Assembly: GCA_023443225.1 (NCBI GenBank)
Contig: JAEZVF010000017.1
Location: forward strand, 1 to 27,724
Direction of reading: 5' to 3'
From: Bacillota bacterium
GTDB lineage: Bacteria; Bacillota; Clostridia; Lachnospirales; Lachnospiraceae
DNA: 27,724 nucleotides
In this document: positions 8,096 to 15,327 of the stretch, in pieces
How the letters are laid out: each line of letters begins with the position of its first letter
Position numbering within the stretch: the stretch's first letter is position 1
The notes under the pieces: model-generated
Seen by the model: the letters and a program-made list of their open reading frames with translations, nothing else
Database searches by the model: none
What the model was told of the DNA's origin: nothing
Translations under genes and position numbers: made by a program

Positions 8096-9037
8096 ATGGA
8101 ACAAAATTTGTCCCTATACAAAGTATTTAATACCGTAGCAGCAACTGGGAATATTTCTCATGCTGCAAAAGAACTCTTTATCAGTCAGCCCGCTATCAGT
8201 AAGTCAATTACTCATTTAGAAGCAAATCTTGGAGTAACTCTTTTCACCCGGACCTCACGGGGAGTACATTTGACAGAGGAAGGTGCACAACTTTATGAAT
8301 ACACTAAAACTGCTTTTGATTCCTTGACCCAAGGAGAAGATAATATCAAAAGAATTCGTGAATTGGGTATTGGCCATCTTCGGATTGGAGTAAGTACCAC
8401 CTTGTGTAAATATATACTCCTACCATATCTAAAGAAATTTATACAGACCTACCCCCATATCAAGATTACAATTGTTTGCCAGTCCACCTTTCAGACGTTA
8501 GAACTACTTGAAAACAGGAAAATTGATATTGGTCTTATCGGCAAACCAACCCTTTTAAAGAATTTGGACTTTTATGCAATTGAACAGATTGAAGATATCT
8601 TTGTTGCAACACACTCTTATCTGGATAACTTAAAGTTGCGAGAATCTTCTGCTAACAAACTAAATCTCCCTATCACTCCTATGCAAAACGGTCTCATGTT
8701 ATCGACTGACATTTTTAAAACTGCCAATGTAATGCTTTTGGATGAAAAAAATATGACACGTTTGTATATTGACGATTACTTTACCAGTAATCAAATCGAA
8801 ACAAATCAGATTCTTGAAGTCAGTAATATGGATCTTTTAATTGAATTTGCTAAAATAGGCCTCGGTGTCTCCTGTGTAATTAAAGAATTTGTTCAAACGG
8901 AGTTAACTGATGGTATTCTTGTAGAAATTCCTTTGGAGAAATCCCTCGAAAAAAGAGAAGTTGGATTTGCATATTGTAATACAATTGCTTTATCGGATTC
9001 TATACAAAAATTTATTGCCTTTTTTAAAACCCACTAA
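8096..9037 (+). CDS. LysR-family transcriptional regulator, probable leuBCD regulator
   Basis: DNA-binding regulator of 313 aa. The winged helix-turn-helix is at about 5-63, with the recognition region AAKELFISQPAISKSITHLE. It is followed by a LysR substrate-binding domain with GHLRIGVSTT at the hinge. The 54-residue stretch before the C-terminus is typical of the family. Divergent placement next to leuB is the usual arrangement of a LysR regulator and its target, so control of leuBCD by a leucine-pathway intermediate is inferred. The start is backed by GGGAGG 5 nt upstream. Confidence 0.9.
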   Translation: MEQNLSLYKVFNTVAATGNISHAAKELFISQPAISKSITHLEANLGVTLFTRTSRGVHLTEEGAQLYEYTKTAFDSLTQGEDNIKRIRELGIGHLRIGVSTTLCKYILLPYLKKFIQTYPHIKITIVCQSTFQTLELLENRKIDIGLIGKPTLLKNLDFYAIEQIEDIFVATHSYLDNLKLRESSANKLNLPITPMQNGLMLSTDIFKTANVMLLDEKNMTRLYIDDYFTSNQIETNQILEVSNMDLLIEFAKIGLGVSCVIKEFVQTELTDGILVEIPLEKSLEKREVGFAYCNTIALSDSIQKFIAFFKTH

Positions 9038-9042
9038 TAAAA

Positions 9043-9089
9043 AGACTATATTACCTCCGAAATCCATTCTTCCGGAGGTAATATAGTCT
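9043..9089. terminator. Bidirectional terminator between the LysR and MFS genes
   Basis: Perfect 17-bp stem (9043-9059 with 9073-9089) and a 13-nt loop. On the minus strand it is followed by TTTTTATT, a good terminator for the MFS gene. On the plus strand the T-run is weaker. Confidence 0.85.
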
Positions 9090-9119
9090 ATTAATTGTAC
9101 ACTAAATCATAAATCTAAG

Positions 9120-10295
9120 TTATGCCTTATTCTTTTTATTCCATGCAATGCTCACTACATAATATCCTAGACATAGAATTCCTAGTACCAGGAAACCATT
9201 GAAGATGGATTTATTCGCAAATATACTAAATACAAATCCTACGGTTATTATCATTGCCCGTATAATAAGCGACACAAAGGAGTCTACGGTTGCACGAATA
9301 TGACTCTCAGTATTATGATGAATACATCCTTCTATAAGCGGATCCATAATACCCTGCAGCATGGATAAGAAAAACATTGGAATTAAACACCAATAAGTAT
9401 GGGTAAATGCAATGATAAAGAATCCAATGGTATAAAAGGCAATCATGAATTGAAATATCTTGTCATAATCAAACTTCGCCTTTACCTTATAAGCAAGAAG
9501 ACTACCAGGTATTTTTATGATACAATATCCGGTTAATACTAATCCATATAGTATAATCGGAACACCAATCTTTTCACTTAACAATTGCCAAAACTCATCA
9601 AGGTAATTAATACATCCAGCTAAAAATGCGCCAGTCAGGCAGTATCCCATAACTACTTTATGGTTGTGAAAAAAACGCAAGCCTTCTTTAAAATATGCCA
9701 TTATATGAATTGCATTATCATTATCTTCTTCCTTTTGATATGGTGGCTCAAGTAAGAATAATGATAAACTAAAAGCTATTATTGAACTTACAACAGATAG
9801 ACTATAATTTAATTCCAAACCATAATATCCTGCCAGACATCCGCCCAATATAGCGGAAATACTAAGCGATACCGAGCTTATCACGTTATTTTTCCCTAAT
9901 ACCTTTTCAAACGAATCCTGCTTGCCAGCTGATAGCAAAGAATCATATAGCAATGCATTAGAGCTTCCACTCTCACATCCATGACCAATGGCAGATAAAA
10001 ATATAGCAAGTGCGAACATAAAAAAGTTATTGGCGTTTAATAAAATAAAAAATTCAAAAATTGATAAAAACCCTCTTATCACAATCATTTTTTTTCTACC
10101 AAATCGATCTGCCATAATACCGGTTGGAATTTCAATCAGTACAACCACTACAGCAAAGATCATTTCACAGAGTACAACCATGGTTACATTCATCCCACGC
10201 ATTTCCCAAAATAATCTTTCGATAACGTACGCAGGAATAAAGGCTTCAAAAAATGTCATGATATATCGTAATTTTATATTTCTTAAGTATTTCAT
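9120..10295 (-). CDS. MFS transporter
   Basis: Integral membrane protein of the major facilitator superfamily, 391 aa, with about 10-12 hydrophobic segments. The loop-2/3 signature GIMADRFGRKK, the family's motif A, is clear. An internal PYQKEEDNDN region marks the central cytoplasmic loop. It resembles drug/proton antiporter-type MFS proteins, but the substrate is unknown. The start is set at 10295: GGAGGT (10303-10308) lies 7 nt upstream, whereas the earlier in-frame ATG at 10310 contains that ribosome-binding site and has none of its own. Confidence 0.88.
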   Translation of the reverse strand: MKYLRNIKLRYIMTFFEAFIPAYVIERLFWEMRGMNVTMVVLCEMIFAVVVVLIEIPTGIMADRFGRKKMIVIRGFLSIFEFFILLNANNFFMFALAIFLSAIGHGCESGSSNALLYDSLLSAGKQDSFEKVLGKNNVISSVSLSISAILGGCLAGYYGLELNYSLSVVSSIIAFSLSLFLLEPPYQKEEDNDNAIHIMAYFKEGLRFFHNHKVVMGYCLTGAFLAGCINYLDEFWQLLSEKIGVPIILYGLVLTGYCIIKIPGSLLAYKVKAKFDYDKIFQFMIAFYTIGFFIIAFTHTYWCLIPMFFLSMLQGIMDPLIEGCIHHNTESHIRATVDSFVSLIIRAMIITVGFVFSIFANKSIFNGFLVLGILCLGYYVVSIAWNKKNKA

Positions 10296-10302
10296 ACTAA
10301 GT

Positions 10303-10308
10303 ACCTCC
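10303..10308 (-). promoter_or_regulatory. Ribosome-binding site that fixes the MFS start
   Basis: GGAGGT on the minus strand, 7 nt before the ATG at 10295. It rules out the in-frame ATG five codons upstream. Confidence 0.75.
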
Positions 10309-10477
10309 ACATAATGATTAATATAGGTTTCTTATACTAATTCGGTGGTGCTCGTGGATGTGGTACTCTTACAAGTCGATTTTAACAGGGGGGTCTTATA
10401 TACTGCATAATTTTACCATGCCTTTCTTTTTTATTCATTAACGTTTAGTACGTTCTTCTATAATTTTACATAATGCA

Positions 10478-10506
10478 ATAGTATAATATTTTACTAAGGA
10501 AATCAA
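10478..10506 (-). promoter_or_regulatory. Candidate promoter of the MFS gene
   Basis: TTGATT, 17 nt, TACTAT on the minus strand. It leaves a leader of about 180 nt before the start codon. The leader shows no recognisable riboswitch. AT-rich context lowers confidence. Confidence 0.35.
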
Positions 10507-10536
10507 TCTAATTATAGAATATATATAAATATATTT

Positions 10537-10568
10537 TGAATAAATATATATTTATATATATTTATTCA
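10537..10568 (-). terminator. AT-only hairpin downstream of mutY
   Basis: Perfect 14-bp inverted repeat (10537-10550 with 10555-10568) around TTTA, about 20 nt past the mutY stop. It has almost no G or C, so it is a weak terminator or a cruciform-prone site. Confidence 0.4.
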
Positions 10569-10588
10569 TTTGAATATTACGAACAAAT

Positions 10589-11650
10589 TCAAATTGCATC
10601 ATTCAAATGATTCCGAAAGATTTCGAATGCTGTCGGAAGAGAATATTCCTCATGAATCTGTTTTTTATCCGCCCAAATATAAGAATCATTTTCAGTATTT
10701 ATTTTTGATAAAGCAGTAATATGATAACCTATCATATGCCATTCGACATGGGAAAAAATATGTTTTCCCTCTTTTAGTTTAGTAATGGATTGTGAATGGA
10801 TTCCCATATCAAGTAATTTATCTTCTAGTTGTCCTGTCGTAAGTTTACCTTCCATATTTGGAAACTCCCACAAACCTGCTAATAAGCCTTTCTTACCTCG
10901 TTTTGCAATAGCATATTTACCATCCACCTCGATAAGCAATATAGTCTTTTCCTCTATCTTTCTCGGTTTCTTGGCTGGTTTTACAGGTATTTTCATCTGA
11001 ATATCCTGTTTAAAAGCTGCACACAAATGCATCAATGGACACTTCTCACAGTATGGTTTTCCATTTGGAATACAAATCATAGCACCAAGATCCATAACTG
11101 CCTGGTTAAAATCACCCGGCCGCCCCTTAGGAATGATTTCTCTTAAATCCTGTATCAGCTCTTTCTTAACACTCTCTTTTGTTATATCATCAAAGCTTCC
11201 TGCGATCCTTTTCATGACCCTCAGTACATTTCCGTCAACTGCCGGTTCTGGAATTTGAAACGCAATGGACGCTATGGCACCTGCTGTATAGGAACCAATT
11301 CCCGGTAATGTTAAGAGTGTCTGATAATCAGCTGGCATCTCACCATTGTATTCCGAAAGAATCACCTGTGCGGCTTTTTGAAGATTCCGTACCCGGTTAT
11401 AATATCCTAGACCTTCCCATAGTTTTAATAGTTTCTCTTCATCAGCATAAGCCAATGCTTGGATATTAGGTAATTCGTTTAGGAATCTTTCAAAATAGAA
11501 TTTTACAGCTTCAACTCTTGTCTGTTGAAGCATTATTTCTGATATCCATATATAATAAGGTTTGGGATGTTCTCTCCATGGCAAAATCCTAGCATTGAAA
11601 TCATACCAATCCAACAAAAAGTCTACAGTTTTTGAATAATCGTAAGTCAT
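10589..11650 (-). CDS. mutY: A/G-specific adenine glycosylase
   Basis: Removes adenine mispaired with 8-oxoguanine in DNA. The protein is 353 aa. The HhH-GPD domain includes catalytic Glu38 (SEIMLQQT), the helix-hairpin-helix LPGIGSYTAGAI (115-126) and catalytic Asp139. Cluster cysteines are 193, 201, 204 and 210. The spacing is C-X7-C-X2-C-X5-C, one residue longer in the first gap than the classical C-X6. The C-terminal NUDIX-like domain has LAGLWEFPN and the FSH motif (HIFSHVEWHM) that reads 8-oxoG. It is a single gene with its own promoter and AT-rich flanks. Confidence 0.94.
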   Translation of the reverse strand: MTYDYSKTVDFLLDWYDFNARILPWREHPKPYYIWISEIMLQQTRVEAVKFYFERFLNELPNIQALAYADEEKLLKLWEGLGYYNRVRNLQKAAQVILSEYNGEMPADYQTLLTLPGIGSYTAGAIASIAFQIPEPAVDGNVLRVMKRIAGSFDDITKESVKKELIQDLREIIPKGRPGDFNQAVMDLGAMICIPNGKPYCEKCPLMHLCAAFKQDIQMKIPVKPAKKPRKIEEKTILLIEVDGKYAIAKRGKKGLLAGLWEFPNMEGKLTTGQLEDKLLDMGIHSQSITKLKEGKHIFSHVEWHMIGYHITALSKINTENDSYIWADKKQIHEEYSLPTAFEIFRNHLNDAI

Positions 11651-11868
11651 TTTCTATCCTCATTTATTTGAGCCGTTTACCACTACAGCCTTCACACTTC
11701 CATACAAATTTTTTTATTTAATCTAACGTATGTTAATACCATAAAGGCTAATATTTTTCTAGTCAATATAATTTTTTTATTTTATAAAAATTTAATATAT
11801 AATCATCTAATTTAAACTACTAATCTGGGAAATGATACATGTTGAAGTGCTTAGTTACTGAATTTATC
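11651..11868. other. AT-rich intergenic region between mutY and the guaD promoter
   Basis: It contains the mutY promoter on the minus strand. Otherwise it is AT-rich DNA with no visible gene, RNA or repeat. Confidence 0.5.
11738..11766 (-). promoter_or_regulatory. Candidate mutY promoter
   Basis: TTGACT, 17 nt, TATGGT on the minus strand, about 90 nt before the mutY start. Confidence 0.5.
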
Positions 11869-11897
11869 TTGCCTATAGGAAATATAAATAGTATAAT
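11869..11897 (+). promoter_or_regulatory. Promoter of the guanine deaminase gene
   Basis: TTGCCT, exactly 17 nt, TATAAT. The -10 overlaps the first four bases of the 87-bp repeat, so the predicted transcript begins inside the first repeat copy and carries both copies in its leader. Confidence 0.65.
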
Positions 11898-12067
11898 GAA
11901 AGCGGAATGAGGAATACGCAAGCTCGCTTGTGTATTGCGATTGGAGCAACAAGATCATGAACAGTTTTTTGTTCATGATCTAATGAAAGCGGAATGAGGA
12001 ATACGCAAGCTCGCTTGTGTATTGCGATTGGACCAACAAGATCATGAACAGTTTTTTGTTCATGATA
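11894..12067 (+). repeat. Two tandem 87-bp double-hairpin repeats
   Basis: Copies at 11894-11980 and 11981-12067 are identical except at two bases (11946 G versus 12033 C, and the final base). Each contains hairpin I, AATACGCAAGC paired with GCTTGTGTATT (one G-T wobble), and hairpin II, GATCATGAACA paired with TGTTCATGATC around a T-rich 6-nt loop. TAAT precedes each copy and follows the second. There is no open frame. It is not a CRISPR (no spacers) and not a purine riboswitch, since the conserved junction bases are absent. Confidence 0.9.
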
Positions 12068-12129
12068 TAATAATTAAGTAACAATGCTTCCTAATATTTT
12101 GATAAATTGACACCATAGGAGGGTATAAC

Positions 12130-13434
12130 ATGATAAAAATAATGAAGGGTAATGTCATATTTACAAAGGAAATGCACCAGTTCGAAACCTATGAGCAAGG
12201 CTATATTGTTATCGATGATGGCAAGGTACTTACTGTCTCATCAGAGCTTCCGGAAATCTATCACAATATACCTATAGAGGATATGGGTGACAAGTTGATT
12301 ATCCCTGGTTTTGTGGATTTACATGTTCATGCACCACAATGGTTAAATACCGGGATTGGTTATAGTAGAGAGTTGTTACCTTGGCTGAATGAATATACTT
12401 TCCCATTGGAAAGTGCATTTGAAAATATTGAATTTGCAAAAGAGAATTATAAAGAATTTATTTATGACTTATGGGATGCTGGAACTACAAGGGCCTGTAT
12501 TTTTGCTACCAGACACAAACAGGCAACGAAGGTATTGATTGAATTATTGAAAGCCTCCGGTTTAGGTGCGTATGTTGGAAAAGTAAACATGGATCGTAAC
12601 TCAATACCAGAACTACAGGAAACCACAGAACAGTCCATATCTGCAACCATTGAAATTCTTCAAGAGGATCCCACATTGTATCAGGATTTTTTTGCATCCG
12701 ATATTGCAGGTGCTTTGCCTTTAGTGCAATATATATTAACCCCTCGCTTTGTGCCGAGTACGACTCCCGAGCTTATGAAGACATTGGGAGACATTGCTGT
12801 AAAATATAAATTACCGATTCAATCCCATCTTTGTGAGAACCGTGGAGAAGTAGCCTGGGTAAAGGAACTGCATCCAGACATCAACAGTTTTACTGAAGTT
12901 TATGATCATTATGGTTTGCTACAACCTAGCAGAACTATTATGGCACACTGTATCTATACCACAGAAACTGAGGTGGAACTATTAAAAAATAAAAATGTTT
13001 ATGTTGCACACTGTCCACAGTCAAATTTCAACCTTGCAAGTGGAATTATGCCACTAAGAAAGTATTTAAATAAACAGATACCTGTTGGCATTGGTTCAGA
13101 TGTTGGTGGCGGTAATGTTTTGAATATGACACAACATATTATTGCAAGTATTCATGCTTCAAAAATGTATTATGTAGACCATTCCGAATATGCCCCTCTT
13201 AGTATTTCAGAAGCTTTTTACTTAGCTACCAAAGGTGGCGGCAGCTTCTTTGGAAAGGTTGGAAGTTTTGAAGAAGGGTATGAATTCGATGCCTTGGTGA
13301 TTGATGACAGCAATTTATTAAGTAAAGGTACTTTGTCTTTAGGAGAACGCCTAGAGAAATTCATTTATGCAGGTTCTAGTCAGAATATAACTAAGAGAAT
13401 TGTAAGAGGAAAAGAAGTCATTCTAAAAAAATAA
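12130..13434 (+). CDS. guaD: Guanine deaminase (amidohydrolase)
   Basis: Zinc amidohydrolase converting guanine to xanthine in purine salvage/catabolism, 434 aa. Metal ligands are His65 and His67 in FVDLHVHAPQ. The HAPQ sequence after the metal histidines, with the following LNTGIGYSRELLPWLNEYTFPLE, is characteristic of guanine deaminases rather than other amidohydrolases. Later metal or catalytic residues appear in SHLCENRGEV, MAHCIYTT and GIGSDVGGGN. AGGAGGG precedes the ATG. The gene is monocistronic, with a leader of about 225 nt dominated by the tandem hairpin repeats and a terminator just after the stop. No xanthine permease or dehydrogenase lies next to it. Confidence 0.92.
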   Translation: MIKIMKGNVIFTKEMHQFETYEQGYIVIDDGKVLTVSSELPEIYHNIPIEDMGDKLIIPGFVDLHVHAPQWLNTGIGYSRELLPWLNEYTFPLESAFENIEFAKENYKEFIYDLWDAGTTRACIFATRHKQATKVLIELLKASGLGAYVGKVNMDRNSIPELQETTEQSISATIEILQEDPTLYQDFFASDIAGALPLVQYILTPRFVPSTTPELMKTLGDIAVKYKLPIQSHLCENRGEVAWVKELHPDINSFTEVYDHYGLLQPSRTIMAHCIYTTETEVELLKNKNVYVAHCPQSNFNLASGIMPLRKYLNKQIPVGIGSDVGGGNVLNMTQHIIASIHASKMYYVDHSEYAPLSISEAFYLATKGGGSFFGKVGSFEEGYEFDALVIDDSNLLSKGTLSLGERLEKFIYAGSSQNITKRIVRGKEVILKK

Positions 13435-13446
13435 AAGCTCAATAAT

Positions 13447-13475
13447 AAAGACCTCCAACAATGCTGGAGGTCTTT
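13447..13475. terminator. Bidirectional terminator between guaD and ilvC
   Basis: Perfect 11-bp stem AAAGACCTCCA/TGGAGGTCTTT with a 7-nt loop, between two convergent genes. Confidence 0.85.
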
Positions 13476-13507
13476 GTATTATCATCTCTACGAGATAGTT
13501 ATTATAA

Positions 13508-14527
13508 TTAGTTATTGATGAACTTATCTTCTTCGTTGTTCCAACTGTAAAGTTTACGGATTTCATCTCCAACTATTTCAGAAGGATGTTCTGCAGCTAA
13601 TTTTCTCATTGCTCTAAAGTGAGCTTGTCCACCTGCTTCAGACATATCTAAAAGGAAGTCTTTTGCAAAAGTACCATCTTGAATATCTGCTAAGATTTTC
13701 TTCATTGCTTTCTTTGTTTCATCTGTTATAATCTTTGGTCCAGTAATATAATCACCATATTCCGCAGTATTAGAAATGGAATATCTCATACCAGCAAAGC
13801 CAGATTGATAAATTAAATCTACGATTAATTTCATTTCATGGATACACTCAAAATAAGCATTTCTTGCATCATAACCTGCTTCAACAAGTGTTTCATAACC
13901 AGCTTGCATAAGAGCACATACACCACCACAAAGAACCGCTTGTTCACCAAAAAGATCTGTTTCGGTTTCTGTTCTAAAGGTTGTCTCTAATACGCCTGCT
14001 CTCGCTCCACCAATTGCTGATGCATAAGCCAATGCTTTATCTAAAGCTTTGCCAGTTGCGTCCTGTTCAACAGCAACCAAACAAGGAACACCTTTTCCTG
14101 CCTGATATTCACTTCTTACGGTATGTCCAGGTCCTTTTGGAGCTATCATGGTTACGTCAACACCCTTCGGTGCAACGATCTGTCCAAAATGAATTGCAAA
14201 TCCGTGTGCAAACATTAACATGTTTCCCTCTTCAAGGTTTGGTGCAATATCATTTTTGTACATGGAAGCCTGTTTCTCGTCATTAATAAGAATCATAATA
14301 ATATCAGCTTTTTTAGCAGCTTCTGCAGCTGTGTATACTTTAAATCCTTGAGCTTCTGCTTTCGCCCATGATTTACTTCCTTCATAAAGACCGATAATGA
14401 CATTGCATCCTGATTCCTTTGCATTTAATGCATGAGCATGTCCCTGGCTGCCATAACCAATAACAGCGATTGTCTTGCCTTCTAATAAAGATAGATTACA
14501 ATCTTGTTGGTAAAAAATCCTTGCCAT
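13508..14527 (-). CDS. ilvC: Ketol-acid reductoisomerase, class I
   Basis: Isomerises and reduces acetolactate and acetohydroxybutyrate in valine, leucine and isoleucine synthesis. It needs Mg2+ and a nicotinamide cofactor. The protein is 339 aa, class I length. The Rossmann motif GYGSQG is at 24-29. The metal/catalytic segments DLFGEQAVLCGG and ECIHEMKLIVDLI are present, as is the catalytic His in AHGFAIHF. The cofactor loop reads LYEGSKSW (47-54): the position often held by Arg is Tyr followed by Glu, while the two phosphate-binding serines remain. It follows ilvN across a 200-nt gap with two hairpins, and GGAGGA lies upstream of the ATG. Confidence 0.96.
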   Translation of the reverse strand: MARIFYQQDCNLSLLEGKTIAVIGYGSQGHAHALNAKESGCNVIIGLYEGSKSWAKAEAQGFKVYTAAEAAKKADIIMILINDEKQASMYKNDIAPNLEEGNMLMFAHGFAIHFGQIVAPKGVDVTMIAPKGPGHTVRSEYQAGKGVPCLVAVEQDATGKALDKALAYASAIGGARAGVLETTFRTETETDLFGEQAVLCGGVCALMQAGYETLVEAGYDARNAYFECIHEMKLIVDLIYQSGFAGMRYSISNTAEYGDYITGPKIITDETKKAMKKILADIQDGTFAKDFLLDMSEAGGQAHFRAMRKLAAEHPSEIVGDEIRKLYSWNNEEDKFINN

Positions 14528-14564
14528 TTTAATATCCTCCTAATTATAATTAATTTATTATTGT

Positions 14565-14589
14565 AAAAAGTGTCGTGTTGTCACTTTTT
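14565..14589 (-). terminator. Terminator-like hairpin just before ilvC
   Basis: AAAAAGTG pairs with CACTTTTT around a 9-nt loop. On the minus strand the stem runs into TTTTTACAA, a terminator-like ending, about 40 nt before the ilvC start. It could limit read-through from ilvN or act in attenuation. No leader peptide or T-box was found. Confidence 0.4.
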
Positions 14590-14645
14590 GAAATAACTAT
14601 CCCTTGTGTTCTCTTTATCCTTTTAACTTATTAAAGTTGTTCTTG

Positions 14646-14683
14646 AAAGAAGAGACGCAACAAAATTGAGTCGCGTCTTCTTT
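14646..14683 (-). other. Stable hairpin in the ilvN-ilvC gap
   Basis: AAAGAAGACGC pairs with GCGTCTCTTCTTT with a 2-nt bulge and a loop of about 14 nt. No good T-run follows on the minus strand. It may mark an mRNA processing or stability site. A 6-6-6 palindrome, TTATAC-N6-GTATAA, lies next to it at 14689-14706. Confidence 0.5.
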
Positions 14684-14728
14684 ACAATTTATACTAATTC
14701 GTATAATAAACGTTAAATCAATTCAATA

Positions 14729-15235
14729 TTAATCATCCAAATAATCAGCGATATCTCCCGAACCCCTAGTTAATCCGGTTATTCCTGTTCTTACAATTTC
14801 TTTTATAATGAAACCTTCAAGTAACTTTATAAAAGCATCTACCTTATTTTGATTTCCTGTTAATTCAATCATGAGGGAATCGATAGCAACGTCTACAATC
14901 TTTGCTCGGAATATATCCGCTATGGCAATGATTGATTGTCTTTCCTTCTCATCGGCAAGTACTTTTACTAAGATAAGTTCCCTGCATACGGATTCATTCG
15001 GAAGCAATTCACGCACTTCTCGGATATCTTCTAGTTTTAACAGCTGATTTCTGATCTGCTCCAATATTTGGTCATCACCGTTAACAACAACGGTCATTCG
15101 TGAAAAAGCAGGATCTTTCGTCTCGCCAACCGTTAAGCTATCTATATTATAACCTCTTCTGCTAAATAATCCAGCAACACGGCTAAGAACACCTGCTGTA
15201 TTATCTACCAGTATTGATAATACCATCTTCTTCAT
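14729..15235 (-). CDS. ilvN: Acetolactate synthase small (regulatory) subunit
   Basis: Regulatory subunit that activates acetolactate synthase and confers feedback inhibition by branched-chain amino acids, 168 aa. The N-terminal ACT domain has LVDNTAGVLSRVAGLFSRRGYNIDSL. The C-terminal ALS_ss_C-type domain follows, ending with GITGLTRG and an acidic tail. The catalytic subunit gene ilvB is not beside it, which is unusual: here ilvN is followed by ilvC. A strong promoter and two overlapping leader hairpins precede it. ilvH is an equally valid name; the family call is secure. Confidence 0.93.
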   Translation of the reverse strand: MKKMVLSILVDNTAGVLSRVAGLFSRRGYNIDSLTVGETKDPAFSRMTVVVNGDDQILEQIRNQLLKLEDIREVRELLPNESVCRELILVKVLADEKERQSIIAIADIFRAKIVDVAIDSLMIELTGNQNKVDAFIKLLEGFIIKEIVRTGITGLTRGSGDIADYLDD

Positions 15236-15240
15236 TAGGA

Positions 15241-15272
15241 CCTCCCGGTAAAACGCGAACCATTACCGCGTT
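15241..15272 (-). promoter_or_regulatory. Overlapping alternative hairpins at the ilvN ribosome-binding site
   Basis: Two stems share bases and cannot both form: AACGCG (15272-15267) with CGCGTT (15257-15252), and CGGTAA (15268-15263) with TTACCG (15251-15246). The second ends at the GGGAGG ribosome-binding site. The element begins about 4 nt after the predicted transcription start. As DNA, the first repeat could also be an operator. Confidence 0.45.
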
Positions 15273-15282
15273 GATTGTAAAC

Positions 15283-15311
15283 ATTGTATCAATATGCAAA
15301 TAAAATGTCAA
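15283..15311 (-). promoter_or_regulatory. Promoter of ilvN-ilvC
   Basis: Perfect -35 TTGACA, 17 nt and TACAAT on the minus strand, giving a leader of about 40 nt. Confidence 0.75.
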
Positions 15312-15327
15312 TAAAGAAAATAAATAC

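Noticed and set aside
11894..12067. CRISPR array
   Set aside because: Only two repeats, directly adjacent with no spacers, too long at 87 bp, and no cas genes.
11894..12129. Purine riboswitch before guanine deaminase
   Set aside because: The conserved junction and loop bases of the purine aptamer are absent, and the sequence is explained by a tandem duplication.
10332..14706. Shared 13-mer TTATACTAATTCG upstream of the MFS gene and in the ilvN-ilvC gap
   Set aside because: A short AT-rich match whose surroundings differ; chance is a sufficient explanation.
14528..14728. T-box or leader-peptide attenuator before ilvC
   Set aside because: No AGGGTGG-type box and no short open frame rich in Leu, Val or Ile codons could be found.
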